20,137 bases of DNA. Source: CAZDBA01 sp964503615 (lineage in GTDB: Bacteria > Planctomycetota > Planctomycetia > Pirellulales > Pirellulaceae). Positions 13,719 through 20,137 of the stretch are shown here, piece after piece. Each line of letters opens with the position of its first letter. Within the stretch, counting starts at the first letter, position 1. Location: positions 1 to 20,137 of the forward strand of contig CAZDBA010000097.1 in assembly GCA_964503615.1 (NCBI GenBank), written 5' to 3'. Both the position numbers and the translations under genes were made by a program. The notes below the pieces were generated by a model, which saw only the letters and a program-made list of their open reading frames with translations, was not told where the DNA came from and made no database searches.

Positions 13719-16676
13719 GTGAAAGTAAAAGTAGAAAAACAAATTGGTGAAAGCACCCTTTCGTTTGAGGCAGGACAGTTGGCCAAACAAGCCAGCGGTT
13801 GTGTGATTGTTCAGTACGGCGAGACAGTTGTTCTCTGCGCGTCCGCCACAGGCTCGCCTCGACCGGGAATCGATTTTTTCCCGTTGACTTGTGACTACCG
13901 TGAACGAACTGCTGCTGCCGGTAAGTTTCCTGGCGGATTTATCAAACGCGAAGGCCGTCCGACCACGAAAGAGATTTTGACATCACGTTTGATTGACCGC
14001 CCCATCCGTCCCATGTTTGCCAAGGGGTTCAAGGATGAAGTGCAGTGTCAAGCAATGGTGCTGGCCAGTGACAAACAAAACGATGGTGATGTGCTTGCCA
14101 TGAACGGAGCCGCAGCTGCTTTGTTCATCAGCCCAATGCCGTTCGAAGAAGCGGTCGCCTCGTGCCGAGTAGGTCGTGTTGATGGAAAGCTGGTTGCTTT
14201 CCCGACTCATGATGACTTGGAAGAAAGCGAGTTGGATATCATCGTTTCAGGTACCGCTAATATGGTAACGATGATCGAAGGTTTTGGCCGAGAAGTCTCA
14301 GAAGACGTGATGTTCGAAGCGATCGAATTCGCACACGAGGTGATCAAGGACGTGATCGGGCTGATGCAGGAATTGCAGGAAAAAATCGGCACTCAAAAAG
14401 TTGATTTCCAAGCTCCCGAAGACGATGGGTTGCTGGAAAAACTTCGTGCAAAGTACTACGACCAGTTCCGCGAAAAGATTCAGACTCCTGGCAAGCAGGA
14501 TCGTGCAGTTGCCCTCAGGGAATTGCGATCTACTGCGATGGCTGAAATGATTCCTGATCCGGATGCCGACAACGCATTCAGCGAAAGGAGTTTCAAAACA
14601 GCTTGGCATGATCTCGAAGAAGTAATCGTTCGCGAATTGATCCTCGAAGGCAAGAGATCCGACGGGCGAGGCAGCAAAGACATCCGCGCAATCGAATGTA
14701 TGGTCGACGTTCTCCCACGTGTTCACGGTTCTGCCGTTTTCCAGCGTGGTGAAACTCAGGCGATCATCACCGTTACTTTGGGAACAGGCAAAGACGAGCA
14801 GCGCGTTGACGGATTGATGGACGAGTATTCCAAGAAGTTCATGTTGGATTACAACTTCCCATCTTTCAGCGTGGGTGAGTGTCGTCCAAACCGTGGGCCG
14901 GGCCGACGGGAAATCGGACACGGTGCCTTGGCTGAGCGAAGTATCAAATCGATTCTTCCCGACCCGGAAGAATTCCCTTACACGATCCGTATCATCTCTG
15001 ACATTCTGGAATCCAATGGTTCCTCTTCAATGGCGACCGTTTGCGGTACGACTCTGGGTTTGATGTCGGCCGGCGTAAAGATCAAAAACCCGGTTGCGGG
15101 TATCTCCGTGGGTATGGTCAAGGAAGGCGATAACTACGCTTTGATTACCGATATTCTGGGTAGCGAAGATCACTTCGGCGATATGGACTTCAAAATTGCG
15201 GGAACGCAAAACGGAATTACCGGTATCCAGTTGGATCTCAAAATCCGCGGTATCGACAGCAAGATCATCCGTGAGACCTTGGACCAGTCCAACGAAGCTC
15301 GTCGTGAAATCCTGAAGTCGATGTTGTCGACCATTCGACAGCCAAGCGAAGAGATTTCGCCCTATGCTCCTCGTTTGCTTACGACCAAGATTCCTGCTGA
15401 CAAGATCGGGATGCTGATCGGCCCGGGTGGTAAAAATATCCGCGCGATTCAGGAAGAAACTGAAACGGTCATCGAGATCGAAGAAGACGGTAAAGTCACC
15501 ATTGCCTGTGCGGACGCAGAGATGGGACAAAAGGCGTTGGAAAAAGTCGAAGCTTGCACAGCGACTGTTCAGGTTGGAAAAATCTACAACGGTACGGTCA
15601 GCAGCGTGAAAGACTTTGGTGCGTTTGTTGAAATCCTGCCGGGCCGTGATGGACTGTGCCACATCAGCGAACTCTCTGACGGGTTTGTGGATGATGTCAG
15701 CCAAGTCTGCCAAGTCGGTGATGAGATGAAGGTGCTTTGCATCGGCGTCGACGATCATGATCGCGTAAAACTTTCACGTCGCCAGGCGTTGGTTGAATTG
15801 GGCGAAGAGGATGAGTTCGCATTGCAACCGGCTGGACCTGCCGAAGACGAAATGGAAGCCGAAGACGGTGGCTACGATGACGACTTCCGTAGTGACAGTG
15901 GCGGAAGCGATTTCGATGGCGACGATTTTGAAGATGACGACTTCGACGACTCAGATCGCGGCCGAGGAAATGATCGCGGTGGACGTGATCGCGGTGGAAA
16001 TGATGACCGTGGTGGACGTGATCGCGGCGGCCGAGGTCGTGGACGCGACAACGATCGTGGTGGCAATCGTGGCGGAGGAAGCCGTAGTGGAGGTGGAGGA
16101 AATCGTGGCGGCGGNNNNNNNNNNNNNNNNNNNNNNNNNNNNNNNNNNNNNNNNNNNNNNNNNNNNNNNNNNNNNNNNNNNNNNNNNNNNNNNNNNNNNN
16201 NNNNNNNNNNNNNNCGTGGCGGCGGTGGAGGCCGAGGACGAAACAGTGGTGGCGACCGTGATGGTGGTCGAGACAACGGCGGCGGACGTGGTCGCGATGG
16301 TGGCCGAGGTCGCAATAGCGGCGGTCGCGATGGTGGCCGTGACGGCGGCGGTCGTGACAACGGTGGCGGCGGTCGTGGACGCAACAGCGGTGGCGGTCGT
16401 GGGCGTGATGGCGGTGGTCGCAACGATGGCGGTGGTCGCAACGATGGCGGTGGTCGCGATGGCGGCGGTGGTCGCGGACGAAGCAGCGGTGGCGGCCGTC
16501 GTGGCGGAGGCGGCTCAAGCCGTGGTCGTAGTGGCGGCGGCGGTGGCGGTGGTCGTGGACGCAACGGTGGTGGCGGTGGTGGCCGCGATGGCGGACGAGG
16601 TCGCAACGGCGGTGGCCGTGATGGCGGTGGCCGTGATGGTGGTGGCCGTGATGGTGGCGGACGCTACGATCGCTAA
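13719..16676 (+). CDS. pnp: Polynucleotide phosphorylase with acidic linker and RGG tail
   Basis: PNPase degrades RNA 3' to 5' by phosphorolysis and is a core exoribonuclease of bacterial RNA turnover. Domains in order: first RNase PH-like domain (about residues 5-140), helical domain, second RNase PH-like domain (about 315-545) with the GDMDFK motif at 487-492 carrying expected catalytic Asp residues, KH domain with GPGGKN at 568-573, and S1 domain (about 620-690). An Asp/Glu-rich linker (about 692-745) follows, then an Arg-Gly-Gly tail from about 746 to the end at 985. The tail is far longer than in typical PNPase (about 700 residues). I chose GTG at 13719, with AGGA 6 nt upstream, because it aligns with the family; an upstream TTG would add six residues. 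The tail contains the 100-N gap, so its true length, and strictly its frame, are unknown. Confidence 0.96.
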   Translation: MKVKVEKQIGESTLSFEAGQLAKQASGCVIVQYGETVVLCASATGSPRPGIDFFPLTCDYRERTAAAGKFPGGFIKREGRPTTKEILTSRLIDRPIRPMFAKGFKDEVQCQAMVLASDKQNDGDVLAMNGAAAALFISPMPFEEAVASCRVGRVDGKLVAFPTHDDLEESELDIIVSGTANMVTMIEGFGREVSEDVMFEAIEFAHEVIKDVIGLMQELQEKIGTQKVDFQAPEDDGLLEKLRAKYYDQFREKIQTPGKQDRAVALRELRSTAMAEMIPDPDADNAFSERSFKTAWHDLEEVIVRELILEGKRSDGRGSKDIRAIECMVDVLPRVHGSAVFQRGETQAIITVTLGTGKDEQRVDGLMDEYSKKFMLDYNFPSFSVGECRPNRGPGRREIGHGALAERSIKSILPDPEEFPYTIRIISDILESNGSSSMATVCGTTLGLMSAGVKIKNPVAGISVGMVKEGDNYALITDILGSEDHFGDMDFKIAGTQNGITGIQLDLKIRGIDSKIIRETLDQSNEARREILKSMLSTIRQPSEEISPYAPRLLTTKIPADKIGMLIGPGGKNIRAIQEETETVIEIEEDGKVTIACADAEMGQKALEKVEACTATVQVGKIYNGTVSSVKDFGAFVEILPGRDGLCHISELSDGFVDDVSQVCQVGDEMKVLCIGVDDHDRVKLSRRQALVELGEEDEFALQPAGPAEDEMEAEDGGYDDDFRSDSGGSDFDGDDFEDDDFDDSDRGRGNDRGGRDRGGNDDRGGRDRGGRGRGRDNDRGGNRGGGSRSGGGGNRGGXXXXXXXXXXXXXXXXXXXXXXXXXXXXXXXXXXRGGGGGRGRNSGGDRDGGRDNGGGRGRDGGRGRNSGGRDGGRDGGGRDNGGGGRGRNSGGGRGRDGGGRNDGGGRNDGGGRDGGGGRGRSSGGGRRGGGGSSRGRSGGGGGGGRGRNGGGGGGRDGGRGRNGGGRDGGGRDGGGRDGGGRYDR
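15954..16673 (+). repeat. Low-complexity RGG-coding repeat region
   Basis: Codons for Arg, Gly, Asp and Asn alternate in irregular units such as GGRDGG, GRGRNSGG and GGRNDGG, mostly CGT/CGC and GGT/GGC. Several near-identical 9-12 nt units occur in tandem, for example two GGTGGTCGCAACGATGGC-like copies near 16410-16445. The pattern creates long false open frames on both strands. It probably caused the assembly break. Confidence 0.9.
16115..16214. other. Assembly gap (100 Ns)
   Basis: Exactly 100 undetermined bases, the usual placeholder for a gap of unknown size. Both flanks encode the same RGG-type tail in one frame if the length is taken literally. Confidence 0.97.
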
Positions 16677-16735
16677 TCAGCAGCTTTGCTGAACCCGTTT
16701 CATTGCTGAACCATTGAAACTTTTGATAAAGACCA

Positions 16736-16767
16736 AGCGGCTTGCAGCTTTTGCAAGCCGCTTTTTT
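16736..16767 (+). terminator. Rho-independent terminator of pnp
   Basis: A perfect 11-bp stem, AGCGGCTTGCA with TGCAAGCCGCT, has a 5-nt loop (GCTTT) and runs into TTTTTT. It lies 60 nt after the pnp stop and separates pnp from the kinase-ribF pair. Confidence 0.95.
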
Positions 16768-16784
16768 CGTTTAAGTTCTAAGTG

Positions 16785-16974
16785 AACGTGACATCACCCT
16801 CGGCGAAGCTGAGAGGGTCGAAAATCAGGCGATGAGCGAGATTTTCGGGGAGGGCCTGCCGCCGCCCACGAAATATAATCGTGTCTACGGTATAAAAATT
16901 CGCCAACGGTATATAATCACGGTAACGAATCAAACTACAATCACGGTGTTTAACCAACCATTTATTGCTCTTTC
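16785..16974 (+). promoter_or_regulatory. Promoter-like region upstream of the histidine kinase
   Basis: The left half has an inverted repeat CGAAAATC/GATTTTCG (16819-16826 with 16840-16847) and a GC-rich patch that looks like a dispersed repeat. The right half has three -10-like boxes (TATAAT at 16874, TATAAT at 16912, TACAAT at 16936) and four direct ACGGT motifs (16887, 16906, 16919, 16943). No good -35 box was matched. The repeats could bind a regulator. Confidence 0.4.
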
Positions 16975-17697
16975 GTGAATCAAGCAAACGACAATCAGCA
17001 GGAACTTCAAGACCAGTACGATGAACTCAACGTATTGGCCTCGAGTCTCGCGCATGAGATCAAAAATCCGCTTTCAACAATTCGCATGAATGTCGAATTG
17101 CTCGGTGAAGATCTGGAAGAAGTGCAAACCCCGGGAGCGCGTCGAGGAATGGAACGCGTCGAAACGGTTAAGCGTCAGTGCGAGCGGTTAGAGACGTTGC
17201 TTAATGACTTTCTTCGCTTTACCCGCATGAACCGGTTGGAGTTGAAAACGGGCAATCTGAATGAACATCTGGATCAAGTCCTTAAGTTCTTTCAGCCTCA
17301 AGCTGACCAGCAAAACGTTGAGATCGTTCGCTATCTCGATTCCGATATTCCGGCTATCAAAATGGAATCTCAAACGCTTCAGGCCGCGCTAATGAACCTG
17401 GTCAAGAACTCGCTCGAAGCGATGCTGGATGGTGGGCAATTATTGGTCCGCACGCGGATCGTTCGCGCCGGTGTTGCGTTGGACTTGATCGATACCGGGT
17501 GCGGGATGACCAGTGAAACATTGTTGAAAATGTTCAAGACGTTTTACACCACCAAAGATGGTGGCTCAGGTTTGGGGCTGCCGATGGCAAAAAAGATAAT
17601 CGAGGCGCACGGTGCTCGGATCAACGTACAATCGGAACAAGGGAGTGGCACTCAATTCACTTTGGAATTCCCCACACCCAAAAGGATTGAGATTTGA
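16975..17697 (+). CDS. Orphan soluble histidine kinase (HisKA-HATPase_c)
   Basis: This 240-residue protein is a minimal NtrB-like sensor kinase that would autophosphorylate on His and pass phosphate to an unidentified response regulator. The H-box SLAHEIKNPLSTI places the phospho-acceptor at H27. The N-box NLVKNSLEAM (141-150), the G1 box DTGCGM (173-178), the F-box FKTFYTTK and the G2 box GGSGLGLPMAKKI (196-208) are all intact. There is no membrane segment, PAS, HAMP or receiver domain, so input must come from partner proteins or the short N-terminal coiled coil (about residues 5-22). The start is GTG without a visible Shine-Dalgarno. No response-regulator gene is in the window. The stop overlaps the ribF start as TTGA, implying co-translation. 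Confidence 0.9.
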   Translation: MNQANDNQQELQDQYDELNVLASSLAHEIKNPLSTIRMNVELLGEDLEEVQTPGARRGMERVETVKRQCERLETLLNDFLRFTRMNRLELKTGNLNEHLDQVLKFFQPQADQQNVEIVRYLDSDIPAIKMESQTLQAALMNLVKNSLEAMLDGGQLLVRTRIVRAGVALDLIDTGCGMTSETLLKMFKTFYTTKDGGSGLGLPMAKKIIEAHGARINVQSEQGSGTQFTLEFPTPKRIEI

Positions 17698-18632
17698 AAC
17701 TGTTTCGCAAGCTAGACGAGTTTCCGCAATCGTTTCGGGGTGGAGCGTTGACCATTGGCAATTTTGACGGTGTTCATCGCGGCCATTCGACGATCATTGC
17801 TGAGTTGAAGAAGCACGCCAACCAATTGAACTCGGCCGCCATCGTGTTTACCTTTGATCCGCATCCTGTGCGACTGTTGCGCCCCGAACAAACGCCACCC
17901 CCGCTAACATGGACGCGGCGTAAGGCGGACCTGTTGGCCGGACAAGGCGTGGATGTCGTGATTGCCTATCCCACCAATCGTGAACTGTTGGAACTTGGTC
18001 CACAAGAATTCTTCGAGCAAATCATTGTCGAGCAGATCGGTGCTAAAGCTATGGTCGAAGGACCGAATTTCTATTTTGGGAAAAACCGAGCCGGCGATGT
18101 CGGTACCCTGGAGCAACTTTGCAGTGATAATGAGATCAAGCTAACTGTCGCGACTCCGCTGCGGGACGGCGAGCATTACATCTCCAGCAGTCGCATCCGG
18201 CAGTTGATCGCCGAGGGCGACGTAAAAACGGCCAGAGAGTTTCTTACTCAACCTTACAGAATTCGGGGCATGGTTACCCACGGCGCGGCTCGAGGCGGAA
18301 AGCTCGGATTCCCGACGGCTAATCTGGACGCAATCGATACCTTGGTACCGGGCCATGGCGTCTACACAGGCCGCGCGCGGATCGAATCGCGTTGGCACTG
18401 GGCAGCAATGAATATCGGGCCCAACCCTACTTTTGGCGAACGGTTGCCAAAAGTCGAAGTTCACGTATTGGACTTTGACGGTAATCTCTATGGACAGCCA
18501 CTTGAGGTTGATTTTATTGAGAAACTGCGTGATATTCGACAGTTTGAATCGCAGGAAGAGCTTGTCGAACAGCTTAAGGCCGACGTGGATCAAACACGTA
18601 GTGTCGCCAGAGAGTTCCCCACCACTTTCTAG
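17694..18632 (+). CDS. ribF: Bifunctional riboflavin kinase/FAD synthetase
   Basis: This 312-residue enzyme converts riboflavin to FMN and then FAD. The N-terminal FMN adenylyltransferase domain (about 1-185) has GNFDGVHRGH at 22-31 (nucleotidyltransferase HxGH), FTFDPHPVRLL at 52-62, FYFGKNRAGD at 126-135 and ISSSRIR at 163-169. The C-terminal riboflavin kinase domain (about 186-310) has GKLGFPTANL at 202-211, NIGPNPTFG at 240-248 and VEVHVLDFDGNLYG at 254-267, with the expected catalytic Glu at 255. Length is normal for RibF. The start is TTG, overlapping the kinase stop by 3 nt, with AGGA 7 nt upstream. The frame and length argue against a later start. It is part of the ribF/rpsO/pnp/nrnA neighbourhood conserved in many bacteria. 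Confidence 0.96.
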   Translation: MKLFRKLDEFPQSFRGGALTIGNFDGVHRGHSTIIAELKKHANQLNSAAIVFTFDPHPVRLLRPEQTPPPLTWTRRKADLLAGQGVDVVIAYPTNRELLELGPQEFFEQIIVEQIGAKAMVEGPNFYFGKNRAGDVGTLEQLCSDNEIKLTVATPLRDGEHYISSSRIRQLIAEGDVKTAREFLTQPYRIRGMVTHGAARGGKLGFPTANLDAIDTLVPGHGVYTGRARIESRWHWAAMNIGPNPTFGERLPKVEVHVLDFDGNLYGQPLEVDFIEKLRDIRQFESQEELVEQLKADVDQTRSVAREFPTTF

Positions 18633-18725
18633 TTGATTGATTTTTTCCCTTTGTCGGGTCTTCGATTATCCTGAGACAAGCCTCGAATCGTTTCTCACAT
18701 TTCCAACCTTTGAACTGAAAACATT

Positions 18726-19742
18726 ATGACCGAAGACCGAACTGTTGACTGGCCTCGTTTTTGTGAAGTCGTAAAAGCCGCGAATAATATCCTTTTGACC
18801 AGCCATATTCGCCCAGACTGCGATGCCCTAGGCAGCTGTCTTGGGATGGCTGGCGTGTTGCGAGCGTTGGGCAAAAAAGTGCGGATCGTTTGTGGGCAGG
18901 AAGTCCCACCGAACTTGAAGTTCATCGACCCGAACAATGAAATCATGTGCATCGACGTTGATGTGACCGCTGCCGAGTTGGAAGATACGGATCTCCATAT
19001 GATTCTTGACACCAGCGCCTGGAAGCAGCTTGGGAACATGTCGGACACGATCAAAAATTCCAGTTATAAGAAAATTATCTTTGACCATCATCGCGGTGAA
19101 GACGATATCGACGCCGAACTGTTTAAGAACACATCTGCCGAAGCTGTCGGTCGAATGGTGGTCGAAGCGGCCGAGCACTTGGGCGTTGAATTGACTCCTG
19201 AGATATCAACACCGTTGTTTGCAGCTTTGTCGACCGATACAGGTTGGTTTCGCTTTCCCTCGGCATCCGACTACACCTATGAAATCGGAGCCAAATTGAT
19301 TCGAGGTGGCGCTAGCCCCTCTGGAATTTACGGTGACCTTTACGAAAGAGAGACGGTCGGGCGCGTTCGCTTGCGAGGGACCGTGTTGGCTCGTGTGGTT
19401 ACCGAACTGGAAGGACGATTGGTTCACACCTACATTCATAATGTTGACTATGAGAATACAGGCGCACTGCCAACCGATACCGAAGACCTGATCAATCTGG
19501 CTTTGGAAATCGATGGAACTCAGTTTGCTGTAATCATGATCGAACAACCCACGGGCGGATTCAAAATGTCGTTTCGTAGCCGTTGTCAGACAGCGGCCAA
19601 CGAAGTCGCGGCTCATTTTGATGGTGGCGGACACAAAGCAGCCGCAGGTGCCTTTATCGAAGACACCTTCGAAAACGTACAGCAGAAAGTGCTGGACTAT
19701 GTTCGTGAACAATTGACTGCTGAATTCAGCCAAACAGCCTAG
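18726..19742 (+). CDS. nrnA: DHH-family nanoRNase/pAp phosphatase (NrnA-like)
   Basis: This 338-residue DHH-DHHA1 phosphoesterase probably degrades nanoRNA and pAp, completing RNA turnover that PNPase begins. Metal-binding motifs are intact: SHIRPDCDALGS with H27, D31 and D33, LDTSAW with D95, FDHHRG with D120-H121-H122, and STDTGWFRF with D171. The C-terminal DHHA1 substrate-binding motif GGGHKAAAG starts at residue 300. Length is typical (about 310-340). The ATG start has no strong Shine-Dalgarno. It follows ribF after a 93-nt gap on the same strand, with no terminator seen between, so it may be co-transcribed. NrnA and related DHH enzymes can also act on cyclic dinucleotide products; the exact substrate here is inferred. 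Confidence 0.93.
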   Translation: MTEDRTVDWPRFCEVVKAANNILLTSHIRPDCDALGSCLGMAGVLRALGKKVRIVCGQEVPPNLKFIDPNNEIMCIDVDVTAAELEDTDLHMILDTSAWKQLGNMSDTIKNSSYKKIIFDHHRGEDDIDAELFKNTSAEAVGRMVVEAAEHLGVELTPEISTPLFAALSTDTGWFRFPSASDYTYEIGAKLIRGGASPSGIYGDLYERETVGRVRLRGTVLARVVTELEGRLVHTYIHNVDYENTGALPTDTEDLINLALEIDGTQFAVIMIEQPTGGFKMSFRSRCQTAANEVAAHFDGGGHKAAAGAFIEDTFENVQQKVLDYVREQLTAEFSQTA

Positions 19743-19804
19743 ACGGTGTTTATTGGCTTGCTCTGGTCGCTGAGAGTCAACTAAGCAAGGCAAAACATAG
19801 TTGG

Positions 19805-20030
19805 AGGGGACTACGCTCGTACCGAGCCTCTTTACCTCAAGTGCAAAGAGATCCAGGGGCGAGTGCTTGGTGAAGAACATCCCTCCCACGCTATGACACT
19901 CGGTAATCTGGCTGGGTTGGCAGGTTCAAGCGAAAGTGATTGGTGAAGAGCATCCTGACTACTCCGCTACGCTCGAAGGACTAGCGGGGTTGTACGCGTT
20001 GTTGGGTGAATATACCAAAGTAGTTGACCC
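19805..20030 (+). pseudogene. Decayed TPR (kinesin-light-chain-like) gene remnant
   Basis: Two partial tetratricopeptide units are readable in different frames. The first (from 19809) reads YARTEPLYLKCKEI, then VLGEEHPSHAMTLGNLAGLA, and hits a stop at TGA near 19944. The second (from 19933, other frame) reads KVIGEEHPDYSATLEGLAGL, then YALLGEYTKV. Planctomycete TPR_10/TPR_12 proteins repeat KVLGEEHPDYA and NLAGLY in this way about every 42 residues. The spacing between the two GEEHP motifs is too short, so an internal deletion with frameshift is likely. No start codon region remains. It is probably inactive. Confidence 0.72.
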
Positions 20031-20041
20031 GTCAACCAATC

Positions 20042-20061
20042 GGCCGCCCTTCGTGGCGGCC
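20042..20061. other. GC-rich hairpin near window end
   Basis: GGCCGCC/GGCGGCC form a 7-bp stem with a CTTCGT loop. No T-run follows on the plus strand, so it is not a clear terminator; it may be another short palindromic repeat unit. Confidence 0.4.
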
Positions 20062-20137
20062 AGCTCTTTCGAAACTATTTCATTTCGCTTCTTGTAAATC
20101 ACTTTTTTGAAATTACTTATTGTTCGAGGAAGACTGA

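Noticed and set aside
16400..16460. Possible CRISPR-like or tandem DNA repeat array in the RGG region
   Set aside because: The periodicity is coding (codon-based), units vary in length, and there are no unique spacers.
15697..16692. Long open frames in other frames and on the minus strand over the RGG region
   Set aside because: They translate to His/Arg, Pro/Arg or Val/Ala low-complexity strings and are by-products of the repetitive RGG codons.
19743..19800. Terminator after nrnA
   Set aside because: An imperfect GCTTGCT/AGCAAGG pair exists with a 20-nt loop, but there is no T-run and the stem is weak.

Overview
The window most resembles a chromosomal contig of a planctomycete, probably Pirellulales-like. 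This is inferred from content, not from a marker tree. The clues are a secreted PQQ-type beta-propeller beginning with the FRGPNGSGVS motif, a decayed kinesin-light-chain-like TPR gene with GEEHP repeats, intergenic hairpin repeats of the GCCCC-GAAA-GGGGC type, moderate GC, and frequent GTG/TTG starts. One run of exactly 100 Ns (16115-16214) marks an assembly gap inside a coding region.

Left part (1-2789): a minus-strand CvpA-family membrane protein, a divergent plus-strand DUF457/YdjM-type membrane metal-dependent hydrolase, a structured hairpin repeat, and a small unrecognised one-TM protein whose stop codon lies inside that repeat.

Centre-left (2790-9740): a tightly overlapping minus-strand operon of three genes. 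The first is a soluble M48-type zinc protease. The second is a 1733-residue protein with a degenerate kinase-like N-terminus, a DUF4011 domain, a split SF1 helicase and a C-terminal MTES_1575-like nuclease domain. The third is dtd (D-aminoacyl-tRNA deacylase). The overlaps are 8 nt and 4 nt. The first two genes look like a candidate antiviral or nucleic-acid-surveillance module and are the most interesting part of the window.

Centre (9741-12269): a nested inverted-repeat element, a Tat-exported intradiol ring-cleavage dioxygenase and the PQQ-like beta-propeller. Both genes are on the minus strand and are separated by a strong hairpin terminator.

Right part (12270-19742), plus strand: rpsO, pnp, an orphan sensor-less histidine kinase, ribF and nrnA. 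This resembles the widely conserved rbfA-nrnA-truB-ribF-rpsO-pnp neighbourhood, but rearranged, with the kinase coupled to ribF by a TTGA overlap. rpsO has a structured leader that partly pairs its Shine-Dalgarno sequence, and a perfect terminator of its own. pnp has a terminator-like leader structure and encodes a PNPase with an acidic linker and a very long Arg-Gly-Gly tail. The assembly gap falls in that tail. Beyond nrnA lies a decayed TPR gene.
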